Made by a program: the position numbers and the translations under genes | The notes under the pieces: generated by a model | Seen by the model: only the letters and a program-made list of their open reading frames with translations | Databases searched by the model: none | Told to the model about the DNA's origin: nothing | From: Solibacillus sp. FSL W7-1436 | GTDB lineage: Bacteria; Bacillota; Bacilli; Bacillales_A; Planococcaceae | Direction of reading: 5' to 3' | Length of the DNA: 64,000 bases | Assembly: GCF_038007305.1 (NCBI RefSeq) | Contig: NZ_JBBOWV010000001.1 | Coordinates: forward strand, 124,001 to 188,000 | Shown: piece by piece, positions 8,730-16,078 of the stretch | How positions within the stretch are numbered: position 1 is the stretch's first letter | How the letters are laid out: each line of letters starts with the position of its first letter

Positions 8730-9399
8730 TGACATACACTCCTTGTTCCCAGCTTTGCTTTGTCCAAGGCATCTCCCAGAACATCCATTCGTAATAGCAG
8801 CTTTTCTTAAAATGTTCCTGCAACACCTTCAGCTTTGCCGGTTGTTCTTTCGCATATCGATCCAGCATCTTTTTTTGTATTTCAATATTTTGAACCATTT
8901 CCTCGGATGCGTACAACGCAATCCACTGTTCATAAAGGGGGATATTGGGGCTTGCATCTTTTAGCCTTTGCCCAATTTCCTGATACAGCCATGGGCAAGG
9001 TAAAATCGCCGCAAAAGCTTCCGCTACATCTCCATTATGCACAGCATTATACATATGGCTTACATAGTTATAGGCTGCTGGGGCCGGTTCGAATAGTTCC
9101 AAATCATCCGATGTCACACCTAATTCTTTAAACGTTGTACGGTGTAACTCCAGCTCTGCATCATGAATAAATTTTGCAGTTTGCAGAAAATATTGAACAT
9201 CGTCATCCGTTGTCGCTTTTGCAGCTGCAAGTGCAAGAACTTTCGTATAATGCTTCAAATAATAAGCATCCTGCAGCATATAAAACTTAAACTTTTCCAA
9301 CGGTAAACTCCCATCAGCAATCCCTTGTACAAAAGGGTGATAGAAGCTGGCCTCCCAATAAAAATCCGTTTCTTTCCTTACCTTTTCACAAAATCCCAT
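8707..9399 (-). CDS. tenA: TenA-type aminopyrimidine aminohydrolase (thiaminase II)
   Basis: TenA hydrolyses aminomethyl-pyrimidine breakdown products of thiamine to HMP, feeding ThiD. The 230-residue helical protein has the active-site features of the family: Asp in YMLQDAYYLKHY, the catalytic Cys in LPCPWLYQEIG, and Tyr/Glu in CYYEWMFWEMPW near the C-terminus. It is the first gene of the operon, directly after the two TPP riboswitches, with AAGGAGG 9 nt before the ATG. No de novo gene (thiC, thiG) is next to it, so the operon serves salvage. Confidence 0.95.
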   Translation of the reverse strand: MGFCEKVRKETDFYWEASFYHPFVQGIADGSLPLEKFKFYMLQDAYYLKHYTKVLALAAAKATTDDDVQYFLQTAKFIHDAELELHRTTFKELGVTSDDLELFEPAPAAYNYVSHMYNAVHNGDVAEAFAAILPCPWLYQEIGQRLKDASPNIPLYEQWIALYASEEMVQNIEIQKKMLDRYAKEQPAKLKVLQEHFKKSCYYEWMFWEMPWTKQSWEQGVYVNEPASNS

Positions 9400-9430
9400 T
9401 GTTACTCCTCCTTATTGTTGGCGGAAGCAC

Positions 9431-9460
9431 AAAAAAGACGCCTCAATATAGAGAGACGTC
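9431..9460 (-). terminator. riboswitch terminator 2 (proximal to tenA)
   Basis: GACGTCTC (9453-9460) pairs with GAGGCGTC (9437-9444) and six T follow on the minus strand. It is the expression platform of the promoter-distal TPP aptamer. Confidence 0.88.
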
Positions 9461-9486
9461 CCCAAAAAGTGTAAGTACCACTTTTC

Positions 9487-9568
9487 ATTGCTCCCTACGT
9501 CCGTATTAACGGCCAGGTTCCAAGGGTCAGGTTTTAACCTTCTCAACACTATTGTGTCCCCCCGCAAA
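9487..9568 (-). ncRNA. TPP riboswitch, second of a tandem pair
   Basis: On the minus strand a thi-box is clear: GCGGGGGGACAC, TTGAGA in place of the usual CTGAGA, ACCCTTGGAACCTGG, then TTAATACGGACGTAGGGAGC. A short P1 stem TTGC/GCAA closes it. TPP binding should favour the terminator at 9431-9460 and shut off tenA-thiMDE. Confidence 0.93.
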
Positions 9569-9585
9569 TCAAATGCGTGTATATT

Positions 9586-9621
9586 TGCAAAAGAAAGACT
9601 CCACGTAAAAGATACGCGGAG
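9586..9621 (-). terminator. riboswitch terminator 1 (after upstream aptamer)
   Basis: The arms 9613-9621 (CTCCGCGTA on the minus strand) and 9599-9607 (TACGTGGAG) form a 9-bp stem with one G-U, followed by TCTTTCTTTT. It gives the upstream aptamer its own off switch. Confidence 0.8.
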
Positions 9622-9651
9622 CCAAAGTAAGTACATATGTATAGAGTGTAC

Positions 9652-9733
9652 TTTGCTCCCTACGTCCGTATTAACGGCCAGGTTCTAAGGGTCAGGTTTT
9701 AACCTTCTCAACACTTCTGTGTCCCCCCGCAAA
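9652..9733 (-). ncRNA. TPP riboswitch, first of a tandem pair
   Basis: This is a near-identical copy of the aptamer at 9487-9568, with the same thi-box blocks (GGGGGGACAC, TTGAGAAGG, ACCCTTAGAACCTGG, ACGGACGTAGGGAGC) and a 5-bp P1 TTTGC/GCAAA. Differences are confined mainly to the P1 flank and one or two loop bases, so the pair arose by recent duplication or is kept similar by conversion. Confidence 0.93.
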
Positions 9734-9741
9734 TGCATTTA

Positions 9742-9770
9742 ATTATCCCGAGTGTAACAAATTAATTCAA
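9742..9770 (-). promoter_or_regulatory. promoter of the tenA-thiM-thiD-thiE operon
   Basis: TTGAAT (9765-9770), 17 nt, GATAAT (9742-9747) on the minus strand, starting transcription just before the first aptamer. Confidence 0.7.
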
Positions 9771-9854
9771 ATCGGGCAAGTGAATTCAAAAAATTATGAA
9801 ATTATAACTGCTACTCAGTATCAGCCAAATCTCCTTCTTAAATGGATGACAATC

Positions 9855-9891
9855 AAAAAAGTCAGATGAATTGTTTTTCATTTCATCTGAC
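9855..9891 (-). terminator. rho-independent terminator of sleL
   Basis: GTCAGATGA (9861-9869) pairs with TCATCTGAC (9883-9891); TTTTTT follows on the minus strand, 12 nt past the sleL stop. Confidence 0.88.
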
Positions 9892-9902
9892 CGTCTATTT
9901 TG

Positions 9903-11192
9903 CTATTTCTTCACAACATTAAAATTAGCCCCGATAAGCTGCCAGTTTTGCGGGAATGGCAATCCTAATTTCCAATAGCCGACACCACGTAAATTCAAGC
10001 GCTTTACTAAATCGAATTTCGCCTGAATGGAACGCGCGTCCTCAAACCAGACAATATGTGAACGGCCTTGCTCATCATAGTAATTAAAGTATGGGGCCTG
10101 TGCTGTATAGTCAAATTGGATAGCCGCATTGTAGCGTTTTGCCACTTCAATTGCACGTTGAGGGCTTATTGCTTCTGCGTAGTCTCCACCTTGAACAAAA
10201 GGTAAGGTCCAATCGTAGCCATACAAATTTTGTCCCAGTAAAATTTTATTCGCCGGAATTTCTGTTAATGCATACTGTACTACTTGCTCGACTTGCGGCA
10301 GCGGAGAAACGGCCATTGGTGGACCAGCAGAATATCCCCATTCATATGTCATCAGCATAACAAAATCCACTATTTCGCCATGTGCCTTATAATCATGCCC
10401 CATAAACCATTCCCCTGGCTGATCCGCTCTCGTTTTGGGCGCCAATGCGGTAGAAACCGTATATCCTTCCGCATGCATGCGTTCGACAGCTCTTCGAAGA
10501 AAATTGTTATACGCCTCCCGCTGATCCCCTGAAATACGCTCAAAATCAAAATGGATATCCGAAATATTTCCGATACGCTTTGCTTCTGCTATGATATTGT
10601 CCAGCAGCAAATTTTGGACCGCGACACTCTGGAAAATATCCCGTGCAAGCTCAGCGCTAAACTGATAATCTTCGAGATTAGTAATCGCCATTGCTATACT
10701 TGTTTTCTCTTGTTCAGCAATCTCGGGCAAAGGATTAATAGTCGGTCCTTTTATTGAACCATCCCGACTCACCTCATAACTGAATACAGCTAAGTACGTT
10801 AAGTAAGGGTTTGCCTCACGAACTTGATCCAGCAGCACTTCATTTATTTCATTACCTCTTGGTTCTACATATGCCAAAATTTCTGCAGACCTTTTGGATG
10901 GTTCCGGTATATACAATGAGGTGCCGATCATGAGCAGTGCATCCGGACTCAGCCCGTTTGCTTGTGCGAGCGTTAAATAATTCACCTGAAAACGTTGACC
11001 AATAGACCATAAGCTATCCCCTGGCTGGACAATATAATATTGCCCTTTCAGTGGAACGACCAATGCTTGCCCGATCACTAACCGAGCGGGCTCCGGAATT
11101 TGGTTGGCTTCCACTATACTTTGAACTGTTGTTCCATAAGCCTGTGCGATTGCCCACAATGATTCTCCCGGTTGTACAACATGAATTTGAAT
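9903..11192 (-). CDS. sleL: LysM/GH18 spore cortex-lytic N-acetylglucosaminidase (SleL/YaaH type), ATT start
   Basis: SleL-type enzymes cut cortex peptidoglycan during germination. Two LysM repeats (about residues 3-46 and 52-96) bind glycan, and a GH18 barrel follows with the catalytic motif DIHFDFE (residues 212-218, Glu218 the acid). The reading frame has no ATG, GTG or TTG ahead of the first LysM: the in-frame stop TAG is at 11217-11219, AAAGGAGG follows, and 7 nt later comes ATT at 11192, giving MQIHVVQPGESLW, the expected family N-terminus. Starting at the first in-frame TTG (11159) would delete part of LysM1 and lacks a ribosome site. Length 429 matches the family. It is divergent from cwlJ. 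Confidence 0.9.
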   Translation of the reverse strand: MQIHVVQPGESLWAIAQAYGTTVQSIVEANQIPEPARLVIGQALVVPLKGQYYIVQPGDSLWSIGQRFQVNYLTLAQANGLSPDALLMIGTSLYIPEPSKRSAEILAYVEPRGNEINEVLLDQVREANPYLTYLAVFSYEVSRDGSIKGPTINPLPEIAEQEKTSIAMAITNLEDYQFSAELARDIFQSVAVQNLLLDNIIAEAKRIGNISDIHFDFERISGDQREAYNNFLRRAVERMHAEGYTVSTALAPKTRADQPGEWFMGHDYKAHGEIVDFVMLMTYEWGYSAGPPMAVSPLPQVEQVVQYALTEIPANKILLGQNLYGYDWTLPFVQGGDYAEAISPQRAIEVAKRYNAAIQFDYTAQAPYFNYYDEQGRSHIVWFEDARSIQAKFDLVKRLNLRGVGYWKLGLPFPQNWQLIGANFNVVKK

Positions 11193-11363
11193 TGTCCGTC
11201 CTCCTTTTTCTATGTACTAATTTATGAACTATATCCCGTGTTAATGCGGAAAGATAGGTTGGAAATACAGAAGTAATGACAAAAAAACAATTTTTAAACG
11301 ATTTCATTTATTCATATGCGCAACCGCGTTAACTGTTTCATACTATAGTTGTGAGGTGAAAAA

Positions 11364-11804
11364 ATGCCAAGAGTAAAATACCGGGATGCCGATATCGACT
11401 TAATCGCTCGAATGATGCGGGCCGAGGCGGAAGGCGAAGGAAAACAAGGGATGTTGTACGTAGGAAATGTAATTGTGAACCGAGCTATTGCCACATGCCT
11501 GGATTTTAATGATGTGAGAACGATTGAGCAGGTTATTTTCCAAGTACAGGGCAATAACTATTCTTTTGAGGCGGTACAAAAAGGGAACATGTTTTATCAA
11601 AGGGCCAGAGAAACAGAACGGAAATTAGCAAAACAGGTGCTGGACTATTGGAGACAACATCCAGCAAAGTATGCACTATGGTATTTCAACCCATATGGTC
11701 CTTGTCCTCCGACTTGGTACAATCAGCCATTTACAGGGCAATTTAAACAGCATTGCTTCTATGAACCGATAGGTGGTACATGTGACAGTGTTTATCAGGG
11801 CTAA
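11364..11804 (+). CDS. cwlJ: cell wall hydrolase CwlJ (germination)
   Basis: CwlJ is a SleB-family cortex-lytic enzyme of the spore coat, activated by Ca-dipicolinate. The 146-residue protein has no signal peptide, as expected, and follows the family closely: RAEAEGEGKQGMLYVGNVIVNR with the catalytic Glu21, FEAVQKGNMFYQRARETE, ALWYFNPYGPCPPTWYNQPF and HCFYEP. GAGGTG lies 7 nt before the ATG. It is divergently paired with sleL, so two cortex hydrolases share one 171-nt intergenic region. A CATACTAT at 11339 resembles a sporulation sigma-E -10 element, but no convincing -35 was seen. Confidence 0.95.
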   Translation: MPRVKYRDADIDLIARMMRAEAEGEGKQGMLYVGNVIVNRAIATCLDFNDVRTIEQVIFQVQGNNYSFEAVQKGNMFYQRARETERKLAKQVLDYWRQHPAKYALWYFNPYGPCPPTWYNQPFTGQFKQHCFYEPIGGTCDSVYQG

Positions 11805-11831
11805 CTGTATTTACTGCCCACATATATAAGA

Positions 11832-11865
11832 AAAGCCTTGCACAAATTATGTGACAAGGTTTTTC
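11832..11865 (+). terminator. terminator after cwlJ
   Basis: AAAGCCTTG (11832-11840) pairs with CAAGGTTTT with one G-U, followed by T residues. Confidence 0.7.
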
Positions 11866-11877
11866 TTACTTTAACAA

Positions 11878-12084
11878 CTATTTATTTTTATTTGACTGCT
11901 GGTTTTTATCATGATTTGTTTTATTGTTTTTATTTTTTAATTTCGAATCGAATTCTTCCGAAAATTCCGCTGTATTATCTTCCGGATTCCGATTGTGACT
12001 TGTTGTATTCCGGTGTAATTCTTTATACGTTGAAAAAGGATTATGTGTTCGCGTATTCATCGTCTCTTTGCTGTTTTTGCTCAT
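11878..12084 (-). CDS. small hydrophilic protein of unknown function
   Basis: A 68-residue, Asn/Lys/Ser/Thr-rich protein without Cys or Trp; the last 20 residues are mostly N, K and Q, so it is probably disordered. I do not recognise a family. The case for a real gene is the ribosome site GGAGGTG 7 nt before the ATG, the position directly after the cwlJ terminator, and two other very small genes nearby. The composition and setting among germination genes would suit a minor spore protein; this is inference. Confidence 0.6.
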   Translation of the reverse strand: MSKNSKETMNTRTHNPFSTYKELHRNTTSHNRNPEDNTAEFSEEFDSKLKNKNNKTNHDKNQQSNKNK

Positions 12085-12220
12085 ATTTCATCACCTCCTA
12101 CTGCCTTAATGTGCTCAGCTTAGGATGTTTTATGCTTTTTTGAAGCTGACTCGATTTTTGTAATGAAAAATTGTCGGAAAGCCATATTAAGTAGGAATTC
12201 AAATTGAAAGGAGCATACTA

Positions 12221-12382
12221 ATGGGCAGAGATGATAGTAAGAGTAAAGGAACAAATAAACAATCATTACCGCAAACACCGAAAAACATGAAAATTGCACC
12301 CAACAATGTAAAGGAAGAAATTGCAAACGAGCTAACGGAGCTTCATCAGCAAGCTCAAAAAGGAAAACGAAAAAAATATTGA
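12221..12382 (+). CDS. YfhD-family small protein
   Basis: A 53-residue hydrophilic protein, MGRDDSKSKG... with the segment SLPQTPK and a KGKRKKY end. The opening GR...K plus LPQTPK recalls the YfhD family of Bacillus spore formers, whose function is unknown. GAAAGGAG lies 8 nt before the ATG, which supports translation. A stem-loop follows the stop. Confidence 0.72.
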   Translation: MGRDDSKSKGTNKQSLPQTPKNMKIAPNNVKEEIANELTELHQQAQKGKRKKY

Positions 12383-12391
12383 TATGAAAAT

Positions 12392-12425
12392 GGCCTTCAT
12401 CACAGTATGTACTGTAATGAAGGCC
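12392..12425 (+). terminator. stem-loop between two converging small genes
   Basis: GGCCTTCAT (12392-12400) pairs with ATGAAGGCC and an inner ACAGTA/TACTGT extends the stem. The T tract is weak on both sides; it could serve either small gene. Confidence 0.55.
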
Positions 12426-12446
12426 TGATTTACTTCAAGACAAAGG

Positions 12447-12599
12447 TTAGAACTGTCTCGCTTTCGCATTAATTCTCAAAATCTGGTTGTTCAAAGTTAC
12501 CTCTGTTTCCCCTTTGATTTGAGATTTTTGATGCTTATCGCTCGTCCAGTTATGGTGGATCTTCTTAGATTTTGGATCTGTGAAACCCTTCTTATCCAT
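12447..12599 (-). CDS. small basic protein of unknown function
   Basis: A 50-residue, strongly basic and His/Lys-rich protein (MDKKGFTDPKSKKIHHNW at the start, INAKARQF at the end). I do not recognise the family. Evidence for a gene is a strong ribosome site GGGAGGCGG with about 5 nt to the ATG, and an end close to the shared stem-loop. Small basic proteins near cortex enzymes are often spore proteins, but nothing here shows that directly. Confidence 0.5.
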   Translation of the reverse strand: MDKKGFTDPKSKKIHHNWTSDKHQKSQIKGETEVTLNNQILRINAKARQF

Positions 12600-12792
12600 T
12601 CGTTCCGCCTCCCTATGTTTAAAAGTGAATCAATATTAGTATGGCTGTTTTCGCTACAGTTATTCCCTACAAAGATAATAATTGATGATGCCAATCCTGA
12701 CAATTTCGAATTTCTTCCGCGTATGGATTCACTGCATCCACCAATACTAAAAGTGTGAATCAGTCAATTTTCTTTGGAAAGGATGAGGAACA

Positions 12793-13077
12793 ATGGCTAA
12801 GAAACGTTCAGGTACACCTAGCTGGAAACAAAATCACCCGATTACTTTATTATCCAACTCCGTTGAACGAACAGAACGTGCAGTAAAACAGGCAATGTCC
12901 CACCCGGAAGAGTTTGCCGTTGAACATGCATTCAATTCAATGGAGCGTACCGAAAATGCGCTTGCCAATGCATTGCAAAGACAGGAGCATTTGGATATTG
13001 TCGAGCAAAATATATCCAAACTAGATGAACTAAAGCAAAGCATCCTGGAAATTGATGAAAGTTTGAAGGATTCATAA
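12793..13077 (+). CDS. conserved-looking helical protein of unknown function
   Basis: A 94-residue protein without membrane segments, predicted largely helical, with two similar motifs SVERTERAVKQAM and SMERTENALANAL (about residues 23-35 and 49-61), an internal duplication. Its end is acidic (SILEIDESLKDS). GGATGAGGAAC precedes the ATG and a strong terminator follows. Family and function are not recognised; it sits between small spore-type genes and a spore endopeptidase. Confidence 0.6.
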   Translation: MAKKRSGTPSWKQNHPITLLSNSVERTERAVKQAMSHPEEFAVEHAFNSMERTENALANALQRQEHLDIVEQNISKLDELKQSILEIDESLKDS

Positions 13078-13081
13078 AAGT

Positions 13082-13113
13082 CCCCCCGTTACATCTATGG
13101 ACGTAACGGGGGG
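13082..13113 (+). terminator. bidirectional rho-independent terminator
   Basis: CCCCCCGTTAC (13082-13092) and GTAACGGGGGG (13103-13113) form a perfect 11-bp stem, flanked by AAAAG and CTTTCTT, between converging genes. Confidence 0.88.
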
Positions 13114-13119
13114 CTTTCT

Positions 13120-14310
13120 TTACATATAGAGTGCACTTAAAAAAATTCCTAAAGCTTCTTCATAAATTTCCCCAAATTGGCTGATTGGCAATGGATTTGT
13201 TCCTAGTCCCAGTTCGACTGTAAAACCGGGACGGCGCCAATCCTGAATAAACCAGTCTTTATACCCCGCATAGCTTTCAATTGTCTGCACCGGCTCATAT
13301 CCGCTTACCCTCGCAAATTCATTGACAAGCGTTTCTGTTTCCGGTGGTTCCAATCCCATGAATCCCCAATAGATAACTTTCCCTTGTGTATGGAAGGCCA
13401 GCACGCGCGCGAAATCCCGTTCAATAGTCAGTTCCGCCATTGCGATGGATTCCGGTTCGGATAGAGGACTTTCCCCACCATAGTCCCGCGGGCCAGGTGT
13501 TTTCGGGTTTCTCTCTCTTTCCCGTTCCCATTCAGCAGGGAACTGGTCATTCAGATCAACCCCATTAATATTCGCCTTCCACCCAGAGAAATCTGTACTG
13601 CCGCTATTCCAATCGATAAGCTTATTGCGGATACTTTCATCCTCCGGAGGTCCGTTCAGCACTAAATCCACTCCGTCCGGATTTACCATAGGTACAATAT
13701 TTAAATTCGTCTGATTATATAATGGCAATGTATAAATCCCTCGTATTGCACCATTGTTCGTAAGCGACAGGAGGTAGTCATTAAAAAATGTCATCACTAC
13801 CGGTGTCGTAATCCACTCATTGGCATGAAAAGAAGCATTAAAATGTACACGTTTCTGCCCGTTCCCAATCGTGAGCCCCGGAATTTCTTTCTCTAATACG
13901 GAATTGCCAATCGGGTCATTAAAAATAAACGGATAGATTGCCTGCAATGACCGAATATCCTGCACCATCGTCCTATAATCGTAATCCTGTTCACCGTTCA
14001 CAACTCTCCATGTTACCCGGACAGGCAGCAGCAGCCTTAGACCGACTTGAAGCACGTATGGACTGAGTACCGGATTAAGCAGAAAAAGCGCATCCATCGG
14101 CATATTGATTCTTTGTGCTATCGACCAAATCGTATCTCCACGTTGAACCGTATATGGACTTGTCACATAACCGGGAATCTGAACGGGTTGGTTTGGCATC
14201 AGTGCCTGGGCATTCAAATTCCGGTTTGAGTCAAGTATCAGCTGAAAAGGAACATTAAAAACCTGGCTGTAATACCAAAAGGAATCACCCGGTCTTACGA
14301 AAATCTCCAC
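13120..14310 (-). CDS. gamma-D-glutamyl-L-diamino acid endopeptidase I (LysM + M14 zinc peptidase)
   Basis: This enzyme cuts the gamma-D-Glu-diamino acid bond of peptidoglycan stems and is made during sporulation. Two LysM repeats (about 2-47 and 52-97) precede an M14 zinc carboxypeptidase domain with His162 and Glu165 (SFHANEW), His307 (AFHTQG) and Glu366 (FTVELGLG), the metal and catalytic set of the family. The length, 396 residues, equals the Bacillus sphaericus endopeptidase I as I know it, which supports the taxonomic guess. There is no signal peptide, as in that enzyme. Start is GTG at 14310 with GGAGG 6 nt upstream. Confidence 0.93.
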   Translation of the reverse strand: MEIFVRPGDSFWYYSQVFNVPFQLILDSNRNLNAQALMPNQPVQIPGYVTSPYTVQRGDTIWSIAQRINMPMDALFLLNPVLSPYVLQVGLRLLLPVRVTWRVVNGEQDYDYRTMVQDIRSLQAIYPFIFNDPIGNSVLEKEIPGLTIGNGQKRVHFNASFHANEWITTPVVMTFFNDYLLSLTNNGAIRGIYTLPLYNQTNLNIVPMVNPDGVDLVLNGPPEDESIRNKLIDWNSGSTDFSGWKANINGVDLNDQFPAEWERERERNPKTPGPRDYGGESPLSEPESIAMAELTIERDFARVLAFHTQGKVIYWGFMGLEPPETETLVNEFARVSGYEPVQTIESYAGYKDWFIQDWRRPGFTVELGLGTNPLPISQFGEIYEEALGIFLSALYM

Positions 14311-14427
14311 AAAGCCCCTCCCTCAATAAAATCTTCAATAGGAAAGTATATGAATGCGGCGGGTGATTATTAACCGGATAGAAGAAACTCACTGTTTGTT
14401 TCAAAATCCAGTACTACTCTACCTTTT

Positions 14428-14889
14428 TCATTGAGTATCACTTTTAAAAAAAGATTCAATCAATTTTAAATCTGTTTCTGTAGGAGAAAGTTTTTGTTTT
14501 ATGGTACGACCTTCAGTATCCCATTCTATATAATGAAGAGCTATACCAAATTTATATTCTCCTTCAAATTTTAATTCTCCACTTTCATACCAGATTCTTT
14601 CGGTACCATTACTTTGTCCATGAATTAAATTTTTCACTGCTTTTAAATTGCCATTTTTATAAAACTCTATTAACTCCCCCTCTATAAAACCTTTTACATA
14701 ATTTGTATAGTATATCAAGTTACCATTATCATATAATTCATAAGCTAAACCGGTAAAAGGTTTCCCATTCTCATCCTCAGGATTATCTAAAACTTCATCA
14801 CTGTAAGATGTAAACCATAACTCTTCGTCAAAGTTAGTCCCATGTTCCATAACATATTCTTTACTTAATATATCAATTTGATTTTCCAA
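14428..14889 (-). CDS. YwqK-like MORN-repeat protein
   Basis: A 153-residue cytoplasmic protein with several MORN_2-type repeats, the pattern YxxGxLxxxxxYxxGxxxG (YDNGNLIYYTNYVKGFIEGE, then FYKNGNLKAVKNL, then WYESGELKFEGEYKFG; about residues 50-125). B. subtilis YwqK, the antitoxin of the YwqJ deaminase toxin, has this architecture. No toxin gene is adjacent here, so an antitoxin role is only suggested. Start is TTG at 14889 behind GAGAGGTG. It lies alone between a spore gene and a membrane-protein gene. Confidence 0.7.
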   Translation of the reverse strand: MENQIDILSKEYVMEHGTNFDEELWFTSYSDEVLDNPEDENGKPFTGLAYELYDNGNLIYYTNYVKGFIEGELIEFYKNGNLKAVKNLIHGQSNGTERIWYESGELKFEGEYKFGIALHYIEWDTEGRTIKQKLSPTETDLKLIESFFKSDTQ

Positions 14890-14988
14890 TCTTTTTCACC
14901 TCTCGTGAACTTGCCAAAACTGGATGATAGTGAAGTGTAATTAAATTATTGAAATGCAAACCGCGAATCTCCATATTATTCAGTCCCC

Positions 14989-15774
14989 CTAACTTTGTTT
15001 TACTTTTCTAATATTTTTGACTGCTCTTTCCGTGTTCAGATAACCGTTTATATCAAAATTGAAGCTTTTAAATCTTATTTTGCAATATAGTATGACAAGC
15101 TGCTCCGGCAATACGAAAATGAGTGTATAAAATATGCCAAAAGGCAAAAAGACAAGCGTGATGGTTTCATACAAATCGGACGAACCGATTTTCACAACAA
15201 ATTGGATAAGAAAAACAAATGCCGCACTGCCGATGATAGCAATTGGAATATACGATTTCGTTTCAAATTTCCCACGCATTTCCTCGTTTCTTGACCCTGC
15301 ACGGTAATGACCTTTTTTTAGAAGTAAATAAAAGCGGATCCACGTAGCGAAAAACAATACACCTGCGATTGAAAGTGTAATCCAAGTTAAGTTTAAAAGA
15401 GATGCAACTGTTGCACTGTCCTGTTCCCCTAAAAGAAATAACGGGGACAGGAAGAAAAATACGGAAAAATTTTGTGTCATGATAATCGACAGGAAGTACT
15501 GAAGCTTCTCCATCTTTCTAAAAACGACAGGAATAGCGAATAGAAGAGACAATAAAATAAGGATCCCTGTAAACCACATATGGATTGTTTTAATGCTTTC
15601 GAAATTTGGATAGACTGTGTATTTACCTGCAATATTATAAGTCAGATAGAAACACAGTGCTTGCAGGAAAATGCCTAAAACAAGCACCGATGCTATTGAA
15701 TTCGGACTTTGTCTACCAGACTCCAGAGGTCCCCGTAATACTGAGAAATCTTTTTCGGATAGTTTTTTTAGCAT
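14989..15774 (-). CDS. six-helix membrane protein of unknown function
   Basis: A 261-residue integral membrane protein with about six hydrophobic segments (SIASVLVLGIFLQALCFYL, a helix after HMWFTGILILLS, SVFFFLSPLFLL, LNLTWITLSIAGVLFF, IPIAIIGSAAFVFLIQF, LVFLPFGIFYTLIFVL) and basic ends, N- and C-terminus likely inside. No family recognised; the layout is that of a small uncharacterised Yip1-like or sensor protein, but this is weak. The start at ATG 15774 has GGAGG 9 nt upstream; the upstream in-frame ATG at 15801 has only a poor site. Confidence 0.65.
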   Translation of the reverse strand: MLKKLSEKDFSVLRGPLESGRQSPNSIASVLVLGIFLQALCFYLTYNIAGKYTVYPNFESIKTIHMWFTGILILLSLLFAIPVVFRKMEKLQYFLSIIMTQNFSVFFFLSPLFLLGEQDSATVASLLNLTWITLSIAGVLFFATWIRFYLLLKKGHYRAGSRNEEMRGKFETKSYIPIAIIGSAAFVFLIQFVVKIGSSDLYETITLVFLPFGIFYTLIFVLPEQLVILYCKIRFKSFNFDINGYLNTERAVKNIRKVKQS

Positions 15775-16078
15775 GCGTGAAAACCTCCATTTCATCTCCA
15801 TACTATATAACCTTAATTATTCAGGTCAATACGGATTCGACAAAAGAGGGAGTTTATACTAAGTATTAAATTTTACATAAGTAAACAATCTCATTTATGT
15901 ATCATCATTTTGAAAAAATTTATAACCTATGTCCTTTATTTTTCCAAGGAAATCAAAGTAAGTTCTTAACCAGGAATTATTTAATGGCAAATTCAGAACT
16001 CACTTCGACATCTTGATATTAGAGCCTCAAAAATTAACTTAAGGTCTATCTGGCAATCTTGCGGCTCTTAGGGAAGTT
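15775..16078. other. gene-free stretch
   Basis: About 300 nt of AT-rich DNA between two minus-strand membrane-protein genes. Apart from a loose AGAGCC/GGCTCT pair near 16020-16070, which might terminate the ykvI-type gene, I see no ORF with a ribosome site and no convincing structure. Confidence 0.4.

Noticed and set aside
9488-9688. Open frame with a repeated LLPTSVLTARF segment
   Set aside because: The repeat comes from the two TPP aptamers being read on the opposite strand; it is not a repeat protein.
11310-11346. Sigma-E promoter for cwlJ (CATACTAT)
   Set aside because: The -10-like element is good but no -35 element lies at the right spacing and the start would leave almost no leader; not called.
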